The notes: generated from the sequence alone by a model not told the origin. A stretch of DNA of 64,000 nucleotides from Limnovirga soli (GCF_013106755.1 NZ_WHPF01000014.1:108299-172298), one strand, 5' to 3'; shown: positions 1 to 8,936, numbered from the stretch's first letter. Numbers and translations are program-made.

Positions 1-2
1 AT

Positions 3-362
3 GTGTTAAATGCAGTATCGCCCTATGTTAGTAAACAATGGTTGCCTTTTGCCGTGTTTTTCTCCTTGTCAACAATTTCTGTAACTACCGGATCTTCCTG
101 GGGTTTATATGCAGTGGCAATACCCATTGTAGTGCCGTTGGCGCAGCATCTGGGGGGTAATGTGTTGGTTTGTTGCGGGGCCGTGGTAAGTGCCGGTGTA
201 TTTGGTGCCAATGCCTGTTTATATGGCGATGCTACCGTTTTAACATCGCAAAGCACAGAGAATAGTAATTTAGATAATGGATTGGCTCAATTGCCCTATG
301 CTTTTCTGGCTTTTGCACTAAGCTGTATTGCCTATATTATTTTTGGCTATACTGTTTATTAA
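3..362 (+). CDS. NhaC-type Na+/H+ antiporter, C-terminal part
   Basis: The frame is open at the left window edge, so only the last ~119 residues are visible. They are strongly hydrophobic, with several membrane segments. A TGSSWG motif near residue 30, then an alanine/glycine-rich helix and the stretch GVFGANACLYGDATVLTS, occupy the place of the conserved VFGDHCSPISDTTILS-like signature of NhaC-family antiporters. The family exchanges sodium for protons across the inner membrane. The polar residues of that signature are partly changed here (ANACLYGDAT), so the transported substrate may differ. An interspersed repeat follows 48 bases after the stop. Family assignment is by motif recall only. 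Confidence 0.6.
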   Translation: MLNAVSPYVSKQWLPFAVFFSLSTISVTTGSSWGLYAVAIPIVVPLAQHLGGNVLVCCGAVVSAGVFGANACLYGDATVLTSQSTENSNLDNGLAQLPYAFLAFALSCIAYIIFGYTVY

Positions 363-410
363 AGTAAAAAGGTCAGTATTAGCCGGACTAAATAACATAA
401 TTAAGCACCG

Positions 411-430
411 CTTGCGTCGCACTCTTGTAC
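411..430 (+). repeat. interspersed repeat, copy 1
   Basis: Core CTTGCGTCGCACTCTTGTAC, 48 bases behind the stop of the antiporter gene and in its sense direction. The upstream flank carries the TTAGCCGG part of the longer unit. The usual CTTTA before the core is replaced by CACCG, as in copy 9. Confidence 0.9.
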
Positions 431-492
431 TGTAAAACAAGTGGCGGCAAAAACAGCCGGTAACTATTACAAAATTGTATTTGAACGCAGAT

Positions 493-1140
493 ATGAATTA
501 TTCAGAAATTTTGCCATCAGGAATAAGTATTGTGCCCATGCAACAATCTCATGCTGATGCGTTGGAGCAGCTGCAGTATATCGTTTTCCCCGATTTACAG
601 GAAGATGAGATTTTACATGCACCACAATACAGGCAACATGTAAATATTTTTCCTGAAGGACAATTTGTAGCTACAGATGGCGAAAAAATAATTGGCGCAA
701 CCAGTTCTATCCGGTACCATTTTAATCCGGATATAATTGAGCACCACAGCTTTTTTGAAATTATGGGCGGTGGCTGGTTTACTACCCACGAACCAAATGG
801 AGAATGGTTATATGGTATGGATGTAAGTGTACATCCCCAATACCGCAACCTGGGCATTGCCAAAGCATTATATAGGGCAAGACATTTTACCTGTAAACAG
901 TTAAACCTAAAAGGGCAAATGACGGTGGGCATGTTAAATGGTTATGCCAAACAAAGTGCTTACATGACCATAGAAGCCTATTACGATAAAGTAAAGTCGC
1001 ACGAATTGTTCGATCCTACCGTTTCTGTGCAGGAAAAAATAGGGTTCGAAATAAGGGGTTTAATGAAAGATTATCTGAACGATCCTACCTGTGGCAATGC
1101 AGGCGCTATCATTGTTTTACCGGTTGATAAAAATATATAA
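493..1140 (+). CDS. GNAT-family N-acetyltransferase
   Basis: Predicted 215-residue acetyltransferase using acetyl-CoA; the acceptor is unknown. The segment MDVSVHPQYRNLGIAKALYRAR carries the V-x-P-x-x-R-x-x-G-I/A acetyl-CoA pyrophosphate-binding motif (motif A) of GNAT enzymes. I chose the ATG at 493; the frame opens 18 bases earlier at a TTG. It ends 26 bases before the aminotransferase gene on the same strand and a second GNAT gene follows that, so the three genes probably form one unit with the amidohydrolase. This suggests modification of an amino-group metabolite, but the substrate cannot be read from sequence. Confidence 0.8.
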   Translation: MNYSEILPSGISIVPMQQSHADALEQLQYIVFPDLQEDEILHAPQYRQHVNIFPEGQFVATDGEKIIGATSSIRYHFNPDIIEHHSFFEIMGGGWFTTHEPNGEWLYGMDVSVHPQYRNLGIAKALYRARHFTCKQLNLKGQMTVGMLNGYAKQSAYMTIEAYYDKVKSHELFDPTVSVQEKIGFEIRGLMKDYLNDPTCGNAGAIIVLPVDKNI

Positions 1141-1166
1141 ACACACTAAAAATATAAATAACGATC

Positions 1167-2513
1167 ATGGCTTACATTCAATTAAAAACAGCAATACCTG
1201 GCCCTAAGGGTGCCTTAATGCTGGAACGTAGGGCAGCAGCCACACCAAAGGGCCTTGCCAAATCAACAGAAGTGGTAGTAGAAAAAGCAGAAGGTGCACT
1301 GGTTTGGGACGTAGATGGTAATCAACTGCTCGACTTTGCCGGTGGTATTGGAATGATTAATGTGGGGCACCGACCGGAAACAGTAGTAAACGCCATAAAA
1401 GACCAACTGGATAAATACATTCATACCTGTTCGCTGGTTACCACTTTTGAACCATATATCGAATTGGCAGAAATGCTAAACAGGTTAACTCCGGGTGATT
1501 TCCCTAAAAAAACCTTATTGGCCAATACCGGTACCGAAGCGGTAGAAAATGCTATTATGCTGGCAAAATATTATACCAAAAGGCCGGCCATTATTTGTTT
1601 CGAAGGGGCATATCATGGCCGTAGTATGCTTACACTTTCCTTAACCAGTAAATACAGTTTATTTAAAAAGGGTTTTGGCTCATTTGTGAGCGATATTTAT
1701 CGGTTGCCGGTGCCCAATCTTTATCGTACCCCTGCGGGTATGACTGAAGAGCAATACCTCAATTGGTGTATCAGTAATCTGGAGCATGCATTTATAGCCC
1801 AGGTAGACCCAGAAGCAGTAGCCGCATTTATTATAGAACCCGTTTTAGGGGAAGGCGGTTTTATACAAATGCCTGCACCATTTATCCAAAAAATTCGCGA
1901 ACTGTGTGATAAATACGGCATTGTAATGATTGCCGATGAAATTCAAAGCGGCAGTGGCCGCACCGGTAAACTATTTGCCATAGAGCATACCGGCGTAGTG
2001 CCCGATATGATGACCATCGCCAAATCAATGGGCGCAGGTATGCCAGTAAGCGCAGTAGTAGGTAAAGCAGAAATTATGGACTGCACACATTTGGGTGGTG
2101 TGGGTGGCACCTACGGAGGTAGCCCCGTTGCCGCCGTTGCCGCCATAGAAGCGTTGAAAATATTAAGCACTCCAGAGTTTCTTGCACAAGCTACACACGT
2201 TGGTGCGCTTATAAAAACTACACTTGATGCATGGAAAGAAAAATATGCCCTTGTTGGCGATGTACGTGGCATAGGTGCCATGTGCCTGGTAGAATTTGTA
2301 AAAGATAAAACCACCAAAGAGCCCGATATTGAACTGGCTATGGAAGTACTAAAAGATGCCGTACAACATGGTATTATTCTAATACGTGCCGGCTTATATA
2401 GCAATTGTATTCGCCTGCTGCCCCCAATTGTAATGAACGACGATCAACTGCACGAAGGATTGGCAGTATTGGAAGCCGCCATTCAAAGGGCACATGCAAA
2501 AAGAAGTAAATAA
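1167..2513 (+). CDS. class III PLP-dependent aminotransferase (4-aminobutyrate type)
   Basis: 448-residue fold-type I enzyme of the class III omega-aminotransferase group, which includes GABA, ornithine and acetylornithine aminotransferases. Visible hallmarks are the ANTGTEAVENA motif near residue 118, the PLP-contacting aspartate D257 in IADEIQSGSGRTG, and the Schiff-base lysine K286 in TIAKSMGAGMP. Length is normal for the group. It sits between two acetyltransferase genes. GABA aminotransferase is the closest functional label, but the amine donor cannot be fixed from sequence alone. An interspersed repeat follows 32 bases behind its stop. Confidence 0.87.
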   Translation: MAYIQLKTAIPGPKGALMLERRAAATPKGLAKSTEVVVEKAEGALVWDVDGNQLLDFAGGIGMINVGHRPETVVNAIKDQLDKYIHTCSLVTTFEPYIELAEMLNRLTPGDFPKKTLLANTGTEAVENAIMLAKYYTKRPAIICFEGAYHGRSMLTLSLTSKYSLFKKGFGSFVSDIYRLPVPNLYRTPAGMTEEQYLNWCISNLEHAFIAQVDPEAVAAFIIEPVLGEGGFIQMPAPFIQKIRELCDKYGIVMIADEIQSGSGRTGKLFAIEHTGVVPDMMTIAKSMGAGMPVSAVVGKAEIMDCTHLGGVGGTYGGSPVAAVAAIEALKILSTPEFLAQATHVGALIKTTLDAWKEKYALVGDVRGIGAMCLVEFVKDKTTKEPDIELAMEVLKDAVQHGIILIRAGLYSNCIRLLPPIVMNDDQLHEGLAVLEAAIQRAHAKRSK

Positions 2514-2545
2514 ATAATGGGCCCGGCAGTAGAAAGCTAATGCAA

Positions 2546-2566
2546 CTTTACTTGCGTCGCACACTT
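2546..2566 (+). repeat. interspersed repeat, copy 2
   Basis: CTTTACTTGCGTCGCACACTT in sense direction behind the aminotransferase gene. The usual GTRC end has diverged to CAGG. The upstream flank GCCCGGCAGTAGAAAG matches the 5' part of the longer unit. Confidence 0.88.
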
Positions 2567-2606
2567 CAGGGCCTGGATATATTATCAGCAATTAATACAG
2601 GTTTTC

Positions 2607-3026
2607 ATGCAGGTTCAAATAGCAAAAACAGATGCAGATATAGAAAAATGTCTGGACGTAATGTTGGTACTTCGTCCTCATCTGCAGACAGCAAATTTTT
2701 TACCCCTTGTAAAAGAAATGATGCAGGAAGGGTATATACTGGCATTTATTGAAAACAATGGTAAAGCAGCATCAGTAGTAGGGTACAGATATCAGCAATA
2801 TTTGTATAATGGCAAACATTATTATATTGATGATTTAAGCACACTTCCCGAAGAGCGGGGCCATGGCTTTGCTGGCATGCTAATAGATTTTGTTTGCGAA
2901 GAAGCACGTAAAAGAAATTATACCGCCGTTACACTCGACTCAGGTTACACCCGTTTTGATGCCCATCGCCTTTATTTAAACAAAGGTTTTACCATGGTAT
3001 GCCATCATTTTTCCAAAACAGTATAA
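2607..3026 (+). CDS. GNAT-family N-acetyltransferase
   Basis: 139-residue single-domain acetyltransferase. The acetyl-CoA site is seen in LSTLPEERGHGFAGMLIDFV (E-R-G-x-G-F/I-A), followed by ARKRNYTAVTLDSGYTRFDAHRLYLNKGF, the usual C-terminal half with a tyrosine in A/H-x-x-L-Y-x-x-x-G-F. It starts at ATG 2607 and ends 9 bases before the amidohydrolase start, implying coupled expression. The acceptor is unknown; small enzymes of this shape often acetylate amines or antibiotics. Confidence 0.83.
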   Translation: MQVQIAKTDADIEKCLDVMLVLRPHLQTANFLPLVKEMMQEGYILAFIENNGKAASVVGYRYQQYLYNGKHYYIDDLSTLPEERGHGFAGMLIDFVCEEARKRNYTAVTLDSGYTRFDAHRLYLNKGFTMVCHHFSKTV

Positions 3027-3035
3027 TAGCATTTT

Positions 3036-4607
3036 GTGGCACAACTAATTGTATATAATGCACAGGTACTCACCCAAAACACGCAACAGCCTGTTGCAAA
3101 TGCATTTGCTGTAGAAAACGGCAGCATTACAGCAATAGGTAATGCTGATGATATACTGCCCTTACAGCAATCAAATACAATAGTTGTAGATGCCAAGGGT
3201 AACACGATATTGCCAGGGTTTATAGATGCCCATATTCACATTTGGAAAGTAGGTAACTTAAAAACATTTCTCCTTGATCTTCGTGGTGTTTCCTCCATTG
3301 TGGAAATGCAGGATCGGATTTCTGATTTTGTACAACAAAACCCTGGAAATAGCTGGATTCAGGCCCGTGGCTTTAATGAGGCGAATATGAAAGAGGGCCG
3401 CATGCCCACAAAAGAAGATCTTGATAAAGTGGTACCCAACAGGCCATTATGGGTAATACGCACCTGTGCTCATATTGGCGTAGCCAATTCAGCTGCAATA
3501 GCATTAGCTGGGGTTACCAATCAATCTGCCATTCCGGTTGGCGGCGAAATGCGGTTACAAGCCAACGGTAGCTTAAATGGCATTTTTACCGAAACTGCTT
3601 TAGGATTAATTACCCAACATATTCCTGCCTATACTGCAGATGATTATGCGCTAATGGTAGAAGCTGCCCAAAATGAACTTATCAGTTATGGTATTACGGC
3701 TGCAACAGATCCGGCAGTAATGCCCGATTTATTAGCCACCTATTATCAAATGGCGGCAGCGCAAAAATTACTTGTTCGCATTAATGCCATGCCAATTCGC
3801 GTGCCGGATGGTGCCAGTGAAATTTTGCCTGTTCCTGAACTATACAACAGTGAAAAATTACAGGTGAATACAGTAAAGTTTTTTGCGGATGGTGGCCTTA
3901 GCGGTATGACAGCTGCCATGAATAAACCATATAAGAACAGCGATTCTCTTGGCGTTCTTCGTTTAACAGAAGATTTTTTTTATCCACTTGCCAAAGAAGC
4001 AGTCATTAAAGGTTTTGGTATTGGTACACATGCCATAGGCGACAGGGCAATTGAGGTGGTATTGGCAGTATATAAACAATTGTATAATGAAGGGCATAGG
4101 AGCTTGCGTATAGAACACCTGGGATTACCTTCTGTAACCGATTTGCAGCAAATGCAGGCCATGCAAATTCATTGTGTATCGCAAAGTATATTTCTAAAAG
4201 AGCTAGGCAAAAATTTTGCCATGTATCTGGAAAAAGAAAGATTAGATCGTTGTTATCCATACAGGTCTGTACTGGATGCCGGCGTAAATCTGGCATTATC
4301 CAGCGATGCACCTGTGGTAAAAGACTTTAACCCGGTTACCGGCATAATTGCTGCATTACACAGAAATGATATTGCAGGTAATACATTGGGCAATGGAGAA
4401 CAAATTACCCTTCAGGAAGCAATATATGCATATACATTGGGTGCTGCCAAAGCTAATGGTACTGATCATTTGAATGGTAGTTTAGAGACTGGTAAAAAGG
4501 CTGATTTTATCATTCTCGACAAAGCACTTACGGGTCATTTAGCCGTCAATGAAACTTTCTCCGTACAATCCACTTATATTGATGGTGAATTGGTATATCA
4601 ACAATAA
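3036..4607 (+). CDS. amidohydrolase family protein (YtcJ-like)
   Basis: 523-residue metal-dependent hydrolase with a GTG start 9 bases after the preceding gene. The N-terminal beta-sandwich leads into GFIDAHIHIW, whose H66-x-H68 pair is the first metal-binding motif of the amidohydrolase superfamily. HAIGDRAIE supplies a further metal-site histidine and LSSDAPV the late catalytic aspartate. The C-terminal tail GSLETGKKADFIILD is the usual end of this group. YtcJ-like enzymes hydrolyse N-acyl or amide bonds. Together with two acetyltransferases and an aminotransferase it may deacylate or recycle an acylated amine; that is inference from context. Confidence 0.85.
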   Translation: MAQLIVYNAQVLTQNTQQPVANAFAVENGSITAIGNADDILPLQQSNTIVVDAKGNTILPGFIDAHIHIWKVGNLKTFLLDLRGVSSIVEMQDRISDFVQQNPGNSWIQARGFNEANMKEGRMPTKEDLDKVVPNRPLWVIRTCAHIGVANSAAIALAGVTNQSAIPVGGEMRLQANGSLNGIFTETALGLITQHIPAYTADDYALMVEAAQNELISYGITAATDPAVMPDLLATYYQMAAAQKLLVRINAMPIRVPDGASEILPVPELYNSEKLQVNTVKFFADGGLSGMTAAMNKPYKNSDSLGVLRLTEDFFYPLAKEAVIKGFGIGTHAIGDRAIEVVLAVYKQLYNEGHRSLRIEHLGLPSVTDLQQMQAMQIHCVSQSIFLKELGKNFAMYLEKERLDRCYPYRSVLDAGVNLALSSDAPVVKDFNPVTGIIAALHRNDIAGNTLGNGEQITLQEAIYAYTLGAAKANGTDHLNGSLETGKKADFIILDKALTGHLAVNETFSVQSTYIDGELVYQQ

Positions 4608-4608
4608 A

Positions 4609-5019
4609 TTATGGTTTGTTCTTTTTATTCTTCCTTATTTCCTGCAGTATTTCTGCTTCAGTTTTTAAAATGGAGTCATCAGGTATTTTTTTTATAAATA
4701 CGGTAATAAGGGCGCTTATAGAAGTATTGTTTTTAAGTGTGGCTTTTATTATTACAGAGTCTCCTTTATAACTTGAGTCAATAATCAAATCGTTATTTAT
4801 AAACTTGCCCGTATTACTCCAAAAAATAAGCTCCTTTTGGGTAAGCGGTAAATATTTCCCGTTTGATAATGTTGCATCTACGTTTATGTAGTTGTGAACA
4901 ACCTTTTTTAAACTATCCGTATACAAGTGAAATTCAATCCTGTCAATGGTTTGGGCCTGTACACGGTGGCAAATAAATAATCCCGTTGCCAGTAATAATA
5001 TCTTCATTTTCCTATGCAT
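4609..5019 (-). CDS. exported hypothetical protein
   Basis: Not recognised. The open frame reaches 5094, but the segment MKILLLATGLFICHRVQAQ is a typical signal peptide ending in -AQ, so the start is taken at MHRKMKILLL (5019), or 5007 for MKILLL. About 117 mature residues follow, ending in a lysine/asparagine-rich tail. The mature part has alternating hydrophobic residues suggestive of a small beta protein exposed in periplasm or on the surface. It converges tail to tail with the amidohydrolase gene, with one base between the stops. Confidence 0.55.
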   Translation of the reverse strand: MHRKMKILLLATGLFICHRVQAQTIDRIEFHLYTDSLKKVVHNYINVDATLSNGKYLPLTQKELIFWSNTGKFINNDLIIDSSYKGDSVIIKATLKNNTSISALITVFIKKIPDDSILKTEAEILQEIRKNKKNKP

Positions 5020-5102
5020 ATCATTTGTAAAATACTGCAAATTTTTTGGTGTGTTTGTTAAATTTTCCTGTGTAATGTACCTGGCTAATTGCATAAATTA
5101 GG

Positions 5103-5127
5103 CTTTACTTGCGTCGCACACTTTTAC
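5103..5127 (+). repeat. interspersed repeat, copy 3
   Basis: CTTTACTTGCGTCGCACACTT then TTAC, in the 167-base gap ahead of the exported hypothetical gene. About 75 bases on, at 5200-5212, lies TTGCGACGCAAC, which shares the palindromic centre but not the flanks. Confidence 0.88.
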
Positions 5128-5261
5128 TCCAGAATGCATTGCAGCAAATTTGGTAGTAATACATGTTTTTTGCTCAATATTTAATCTGCAGATGAAAGGA
5201 TTGCGACGCAACAGTCGATGCCATAAAATACTACAGTTGGTATCACCATTTTTTATAATTT

Positions 5262-6179
5262 TTATTTTATCCAATCAAATTTTTCCAGCATAATCCTGTC
5301 TTTTTCTTCCTCTAAATACTTTAAAAATGAAGTTGAAACAGGCGAGAAATTTTTACTCTTCATCCAGATAATATTCCATTTGGAAATGATGGGCAAACCC
5401 TTTACCGGTATAATTTGCAGGTCGCCATTTGTAATCTCGTTTTTTATACCAATCAATGGCATGATAGAGCATCCAAGGCCCGCAATTACTGCCTGTTTAA
5501 CCGCTTCATTAGAGGTGAGTTCCATTTTTTTGCGCACTGATAAATTATTCTGTTCAATAAATTGCTCCATAACATAACGGGTTCCAGAACCCGGCTCCCG
5601 GTAAATAAGGGGCAGTGTTTCCAGAAAATTTTTATCGTAGGCTTTAGTATTAAAACTCGTGTTTTTATTATTCACCAGGAATAATTTGTTATCCATCAAT
5701 GTAATTTTATCAATGGGCAATTGTTCGGGCAACACAGACACCAGCGAAAAGTCTACCTCGTTGTTTTTTAAACTCTCCAGCACTTTTGCTTTATTGGTCA
5801 CATCCAGCATTAATTCTATCCCGGTATGCTGCTGCAAAAAATCGGATAAGAAATAAGGCATAATATATTGCCCTGTTGAAACAATAGAAATTTTTAGTCG
5901 CCCGGTAAGCTGCCCTTTATGCGCCATTGTTTTGTAATTGATGGCATATACTTCATTTAAAATATTTTCTGCTGCTACTGCAATTTCCCTCCCAAAATCG
6001 GTAATAAAAATGCGCCGTCCTATTATGTTTATCAATGGAATTTCAAATTGATCCTGGAAGTTTTTAAGCTGAATAGAAACGGCCGGCTGTGTAAGGTGCA
6101 GGTCTTCCGCAGCCTTTGTAATGCTTTGTGTTTGAGTGATTTTTAAAAAAATCTGTAGCTGATGTAAAGTGTAGTTCAT
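5262..6179 (-). CDS. LysR-family transcriptional regulator
   Basis: 305 residues, the normal LysR length. The N-terminal winged helix-turn-helix is evident: ITKAAEDLHLTQPAVSIQLK within residues ~18-40. A substrate-binding domain of the periplasmic-binding-protein fold follows, with REPGSGTRYVMEQF near residue 195 and AVIAGLGCSIMPLIG near residue 230, both typical. It is transcribed divergently from the isocitrate dehydrogenase gene across a 93-base gap, so it may autoregulate and control that gene; this is the usual LysR arrangement rather than proof. The inducer is unknown. Confidence 0.9.
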   Translation of the reverse strand: MNYTLHQLQIFLKITQTQSITKAAEDLHLTQPAVSIQLKNFQDQFEIPLINIIGRRIFITDFGREIAVAAENILNEVYAINYKTMAHKGQLTGRLKISIVSTGQYIMPYFLSDFLQQHTGIELMLDVTNKAKVLESLKNNEVDFSLVSVLPEQLPIDKITLMDNKLFLVNNKNTSFNTKAYDKNFLETLPLIYREPGSGTRYVMEQFIEQNNLSVRKKMELTSNEAVKQAVIAGLGCSIMPLIGIKNEITNGDLQIIPVKGLPIISKWNIIWMKSKNFSPVSTSFLKYLEEEKDRIMLEKFDWIK

Positions 6180-6190
6180 AAATATATTTT

Positions 6191-6201
6191 ATGATAGTCA
6201 T
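6191..6201. promoter_or_regulatory. candidate LysR operator dyad
   Basis: ATGATAGTCAT is a dyad (ATGA-TAG-TCAT), extended by flanking TT/TTATAA, in the gap between the divergent LysR and isocitrate dehydrogenase genes. LysR proteins usually bind T-N11-A dyads in such gaps. Position and symmetry are the only support. Confidence 0.3.
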
Positions 6202-6272
6202 TATAAAGTTAAATAAAAATATATGCTTTGGCTTGCTCAATTTTGCGGCATCAAATATTTAAACACGCATAT

Positions 6273-7709
6273 ATGACAAAAATTACAGTTGCAAAAGGGG
6301 ATGGGATAGGTCCGGAAATTATGGATGCTACCCTTCAAATTATGTTTGCTGCAGGCGCACAAATTGAGGTAGAAGAAATACAGGTAGGAGAGCAGGTGTA
6401 TCTGGCAGGTAATACAGCTGGTATTGCCAAGGATGCCTGGGATATTATTCGCCGCAACCGGATTTTTTTGAAAGCCCCCATTACCACTCCGCAAGGAGGA
6501 GGGTACAAAAGCCTGAATGTAACCACCCGAAAATTTTTGGGGCTATATGCCAATATAAGGCCCTGTGTTAGCCTTCACCCATTTGTAAAAACAAAACATC
6601 CGCAAATGGATATTGTAATTATCAGGGAGAACGAGGAGGATTTATATGCAGGAATAGAGCACCAGCAAACAGATGAAGTAGTGCAATGTTTAAAACTTAT
6701 TAGCAGACCAGGTTGCGAGAAAATAGTACGATATGCTTTTGAATATGCCAGGCAATATGGTAGAAAAAAAGTAACCTGTTTTACAAAAGATAATATAATG
6801 AAACAAACAGATGGATTGTTTCATAAGGTGTTTGATGAGATTGCTGTTGAGTATCCGGAAATTGCAAATGAACATTGGATTATAGATATTGGTGCAGCAA
6901 AAATGGCCGATACACCCGAAATGTTTGATGTTATTGTAATGCCCAATTTATATGGTGATGTACTCTCTGATGTAGCAGCACAAATTACTGGCTCAGTGGG
7001 TTTGGCTGGTTCTGCAAATATTGGTGAATCCTGCGCCATGTTCGAAGCCATCCATGGGTCTGCCCCCAAAATGGCCGGACAAAACAGGGCCAACCCCTCT
7101 GGTTTACTGCAAGGCGCTATTATGATGCTAAACCATATTGGACAAAGTGAGGTAGCCGAAAAAATACAAAATGCATGGTTAACAACGATTGAAAAAGGGT
7201 TACATACAAACGATATTTATAAAGAAGGGGTAAGCCTGCAAAAACTAGGTACCAAAGAGTTTGCGCAGGCTGTAATAAATAATCTTGGTAAAACACCACA
7301 TTCCTTTAAACCGGTTTCTTACGAGAAAGAACATGTTTTGCAACTACCTGCCTATAAACGCAAGCCAGCCGCTAAAAAGGAATTAAAGGGGGTGGATGTA
7401 TTTGTACATTGGTCTGGCACCAACCCGGCTACGCTGGCCTCAATCATGCAACAAATGGAAACCAATGCTATTAAATTAACCATGATTACAAATCGTGGTA
7501 TCAAAGTGTGGCCCGAAGGTTTTGAAGAAACTTTTTGTACCGATCATTGGCGCTGCAGGTATAAACCAGTGGTTGGCAAAAGCATTTTCCCCGAGCATAT
7601 TATTCAATTGCTAAGCAGTGCCATTGCCAATAATATAGATACTATTAAAACTGAAAATCTTTACTCATTTAATAACATTGATGCCTTCTCATTAGGGCAG
7701 GGCCAATAA
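6273..7709 (+). CDS. icd: NADP-dependent isocitrate dehydrogenase, Thermus type
   Basis: 478 residues from the ATG at 6273 (MTKITVAKGDGIGPEIM); the open frame extends 45 bases upstream, but GDGIGPEIM is the conserved start of beta-decarboxylating dehydrogenases. Substrate residues appear in NVTTRKFLGLYANIRPC, the catalytic tyrosine region in IIRENEEDLYAGIE, and metal-binding aspartates in MPNLYGDVLSDVAAQITGSVGL. The GSAPKMAGQNRANPSG segment is the cofactor region. The extra ~140-residue C-terminal domain matches the longer Thermus-type enzyme. It oxidises isocitrate to 2-oxoglutarate in the TCA cycle. A divergent LysR gene suggests regulated expression. Confidence 0.87.
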   Translation: MTKITVAKGDGIGPEIMDATLQIMFAAGAQIEVEEIQVGEQVYLAGNTAGIAKDAWDIIRRNRIFLKAPITTPQGGGYKSLNVTTRKFLGLYANIRPCVSLHPFVKTKHPQMDIVIIRENEEDLYAGIEHQQTDEVVQCLKLISRPGCEKIVRYAFEYARQYGRKKVTCFTKDNIMKQTDGLFHKVFDEIAVEYPEIANEHWIIDIGAAKMADTPEMFDVIVMPNLYGDVLSDVAAQITGSVGLAGSANIGESCAMFEAIHGSAPKMAGQNRANPSGLLQGAIMMLNHIGQSEVAEKIQNAWLTTIEKGLHTNDIYKEGVSLQKLGTKEFAQAVINNLGKTPHSFKPVSYEKEHVLQLPAYKRKPAAKKELKGVDVFVHWSGTNPATLASIMQQMETNAIKLTMITNRGIKVWPEGFEETFCTDHWRCRYKPVVGKSIFPEHIIQLLSSAIANNIDTIKTENLYSFNNIDAFSLGQGQ

Positions 7710-7718
7710 TAAAATACC

Positions 7719-7961
7719 ATGATAATACAATTAATAAATGGGCACTTTACAGCTCAGGAAGCCATTGAAATATTAACGCAAATGATACACGTTAAAATTA
7801 AATTTCACGAAAACAAGATCCATAAATCAGCAAATGAGGAAGATATCAAGTTTCGGGAAAATAAAATCAAGCAGCTGCAGAAAGAACTGCATAATGCAAC
7901 ACAACATATTCTTGTAAAAGGTAAATCTCTGGATGTTTTTGCAGCAGTGGAGTTGGAGTAA
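7719..7961 (+). CDS. small hypothetical protein
   Basis: 80 residues, not recognised. Nine bases separate it from the isocitrate dehydrogenase stop, so it is probably co-transcribed. The sequence is lysine/glutamate rich with a heptad-like middle (DIKFRENKIKQLQKELHNAT), suggesting a short helical or coiled-coil protein in the cytoplasm. An interspersed repeat follows 38 bases after the stop. Confidence 0.6.
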   Translation: MIIQLINGHFTAQEAIEILTQMIHVKIKFHENKIHKSANEEDIKFRENKIKQLQKELHNATQHILVKGKSLDVFAAVELE

Positions 7962-7999
7962 ATTTAGCATATTTATTAGGCCGGCTAAACAATAGCTTC

Positions 8000-8026
8000 A
8001 GCTTTACTTGCGTCGCACTCTTGTAC
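8000..8026 (+). repeat. interspersed repeat, copy 4
   Basis: AGCTTTACTTGCGTCGCAC then TCTTGTAC, a full-length core in sense direction behind the 80-residue gene. The flank TTAGGCCGGC about 25 bases upstream matches the conserved 5' part. Confidence 0.92.
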
Positions 8027-8074
8027 GTATGGTAATGCTATTCAGCAAAAGGGTTTGGGTTATGCAGCTTTATT

Positions 8075-8106
8075 AAAGGGCAATGGTTAAATTCCATTGC
8101 CCTTTA
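8075..8106. terminator. bidirectional rho-independent terminator
   Basis: Perfect stem AAAGGGCAATGG / CCATTGCCCTTT with a short loop, T/A-rich on both sides, between convergent genes ending at 7961 and 8134. Confidence 0.85.
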
Positions 8107-8133
8107 AAAAATATTGTTAGCTAAAATGCAGCT

Positions 8134-8898
8134 TTACCAGCCACCGCTTGCGCCACCGCCACCGCTACTGCCGCCGCCAAATCCACCGAAGCCACCGCCA
8201 CCGCCGCCGCCAAATCCACCGCCACCACCGCGGCCACCGCCACTTAATAAAAATGGAAGCAGTAAATTACCATATCCTCTGCGGCTCATCATACCACCAC
8301 CACGTCCACCACCGCCACCACGGGATACCAACATGATTACTACAGCCACCACAATCAAAAATGTAAATATTGATCCGCCGCCACTATCGTTATTTTCACG
8401 AGAACGGGCTTCGCTATATTCCCCGGCAGCTGCTTTACCTAAGGAGGTAATGGCTTCATCAAATCCACGGTAATAATTTTCGGCTTTAAAGTTGGGGGTA
8501 AGATCGTTATCTATAATGCTTTTAGCCGTAATATCAGGTATGGCACCTTCCAGTCCATAACCAACTTCAATTCTTATTTTGTGATCTTCTACTGCAACTA
8601 ATATTAATACACCATTATCATGTTTGCTGCCGCCAATACCCCAGTCCCTAAATAATTTATTGGCATAATCAGCCACATCATATCCATTAAGTGTTGGTAT
8701 GGTTACAATAGCAATCTGGTTTCCGGTACTATCGTCTAATGCCACCAATCTTTCCTCTAGAATCGCTTCCTGCTCAGGTGAAAGCACCTCGCCGGCATCA
8801 GTAACCAAACGTTGCGGGTTTGGTTTGGGTAATACATCCTGTGACCATGAGTTAATGGCAACTGTGCTAACTATTAAAAAGAGTAATATTTTTTTCAT
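8134..8898 (-). CDS. TPM-domain protein with glycine-rich tail
   Basis: The start is taken at MKKILLFLIVSTVAINSWSQ (8898), a clear signal peptide; the frame opens 36 bases earlier. The mature protein has a TPM (YgcG-like) domain over residues ~20-140 (VTDAGEVLSPEQEAILE, GVLILVAVEDHKIRIEVGYGLEG), a membrane helix near residue 185 (IFTFLIVVAVVIMLV), and a ~65-residue glycine-rich end. TPM proteins with this layout are membrane-anchored with the domain outside the cytoplasm; roles proposed include photosystem repair in plants and envelope functions in bacteria. It is the last gene of a LemA-TPM-TPM cluster, separated from the upstream TPM gene by a terminator. Confidence 0.87.
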   Translation of the reverse strand: MKKILLFLIVSTVAINSWSQDVLPKPNPQRLVTDAGEVLSPEQEAILEERLVALDDSTGNQIAIVTIPTLNGYDVADYANKLFRDWGIGGSKHDNGVLILVAVEDHKIRIEVGYGLEGAIPDITAKSIIDNDLTPNFKAENYYRGFDEAITSLGKAAAGEYSEARSRENNDSGGGSIFTFLIVVAVVIMLVSRGGGGGRGGGMMSRRGYGNLLLPFLLSGGGRGGGGGFGGGGGGGFGGFGGGSSGGGGASGGW

Positions 8899-8909
8899 GG
8901 TCATATAGA

Positions 8910-8936
8910 AAAATGCTGCCCAAACGGGCAGCATTT
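8910..8936. terminator. terminator between two TPM genes
   Basis: ATGCTGCCC-AAAC-GGGCAGCAT stem flanked by A and T runs. It lies between the two TPM genes, so part of the transcript from lemA and the first TPM gene should end here. Confidence 0.75.

Noticed and set aside
5200..5212. TTGCGACGCAAC as a further interspersed repeat copy
   Set aside because: Only the palindromic centre is shared; neither flank matches the consensus, so it was not counted.
8114..8473. Plus-strand ORF with long proline runs
   Set aside because: It is the antisense shadow of the glycine-rich tail of the TPM-domain protein on the minus strand.
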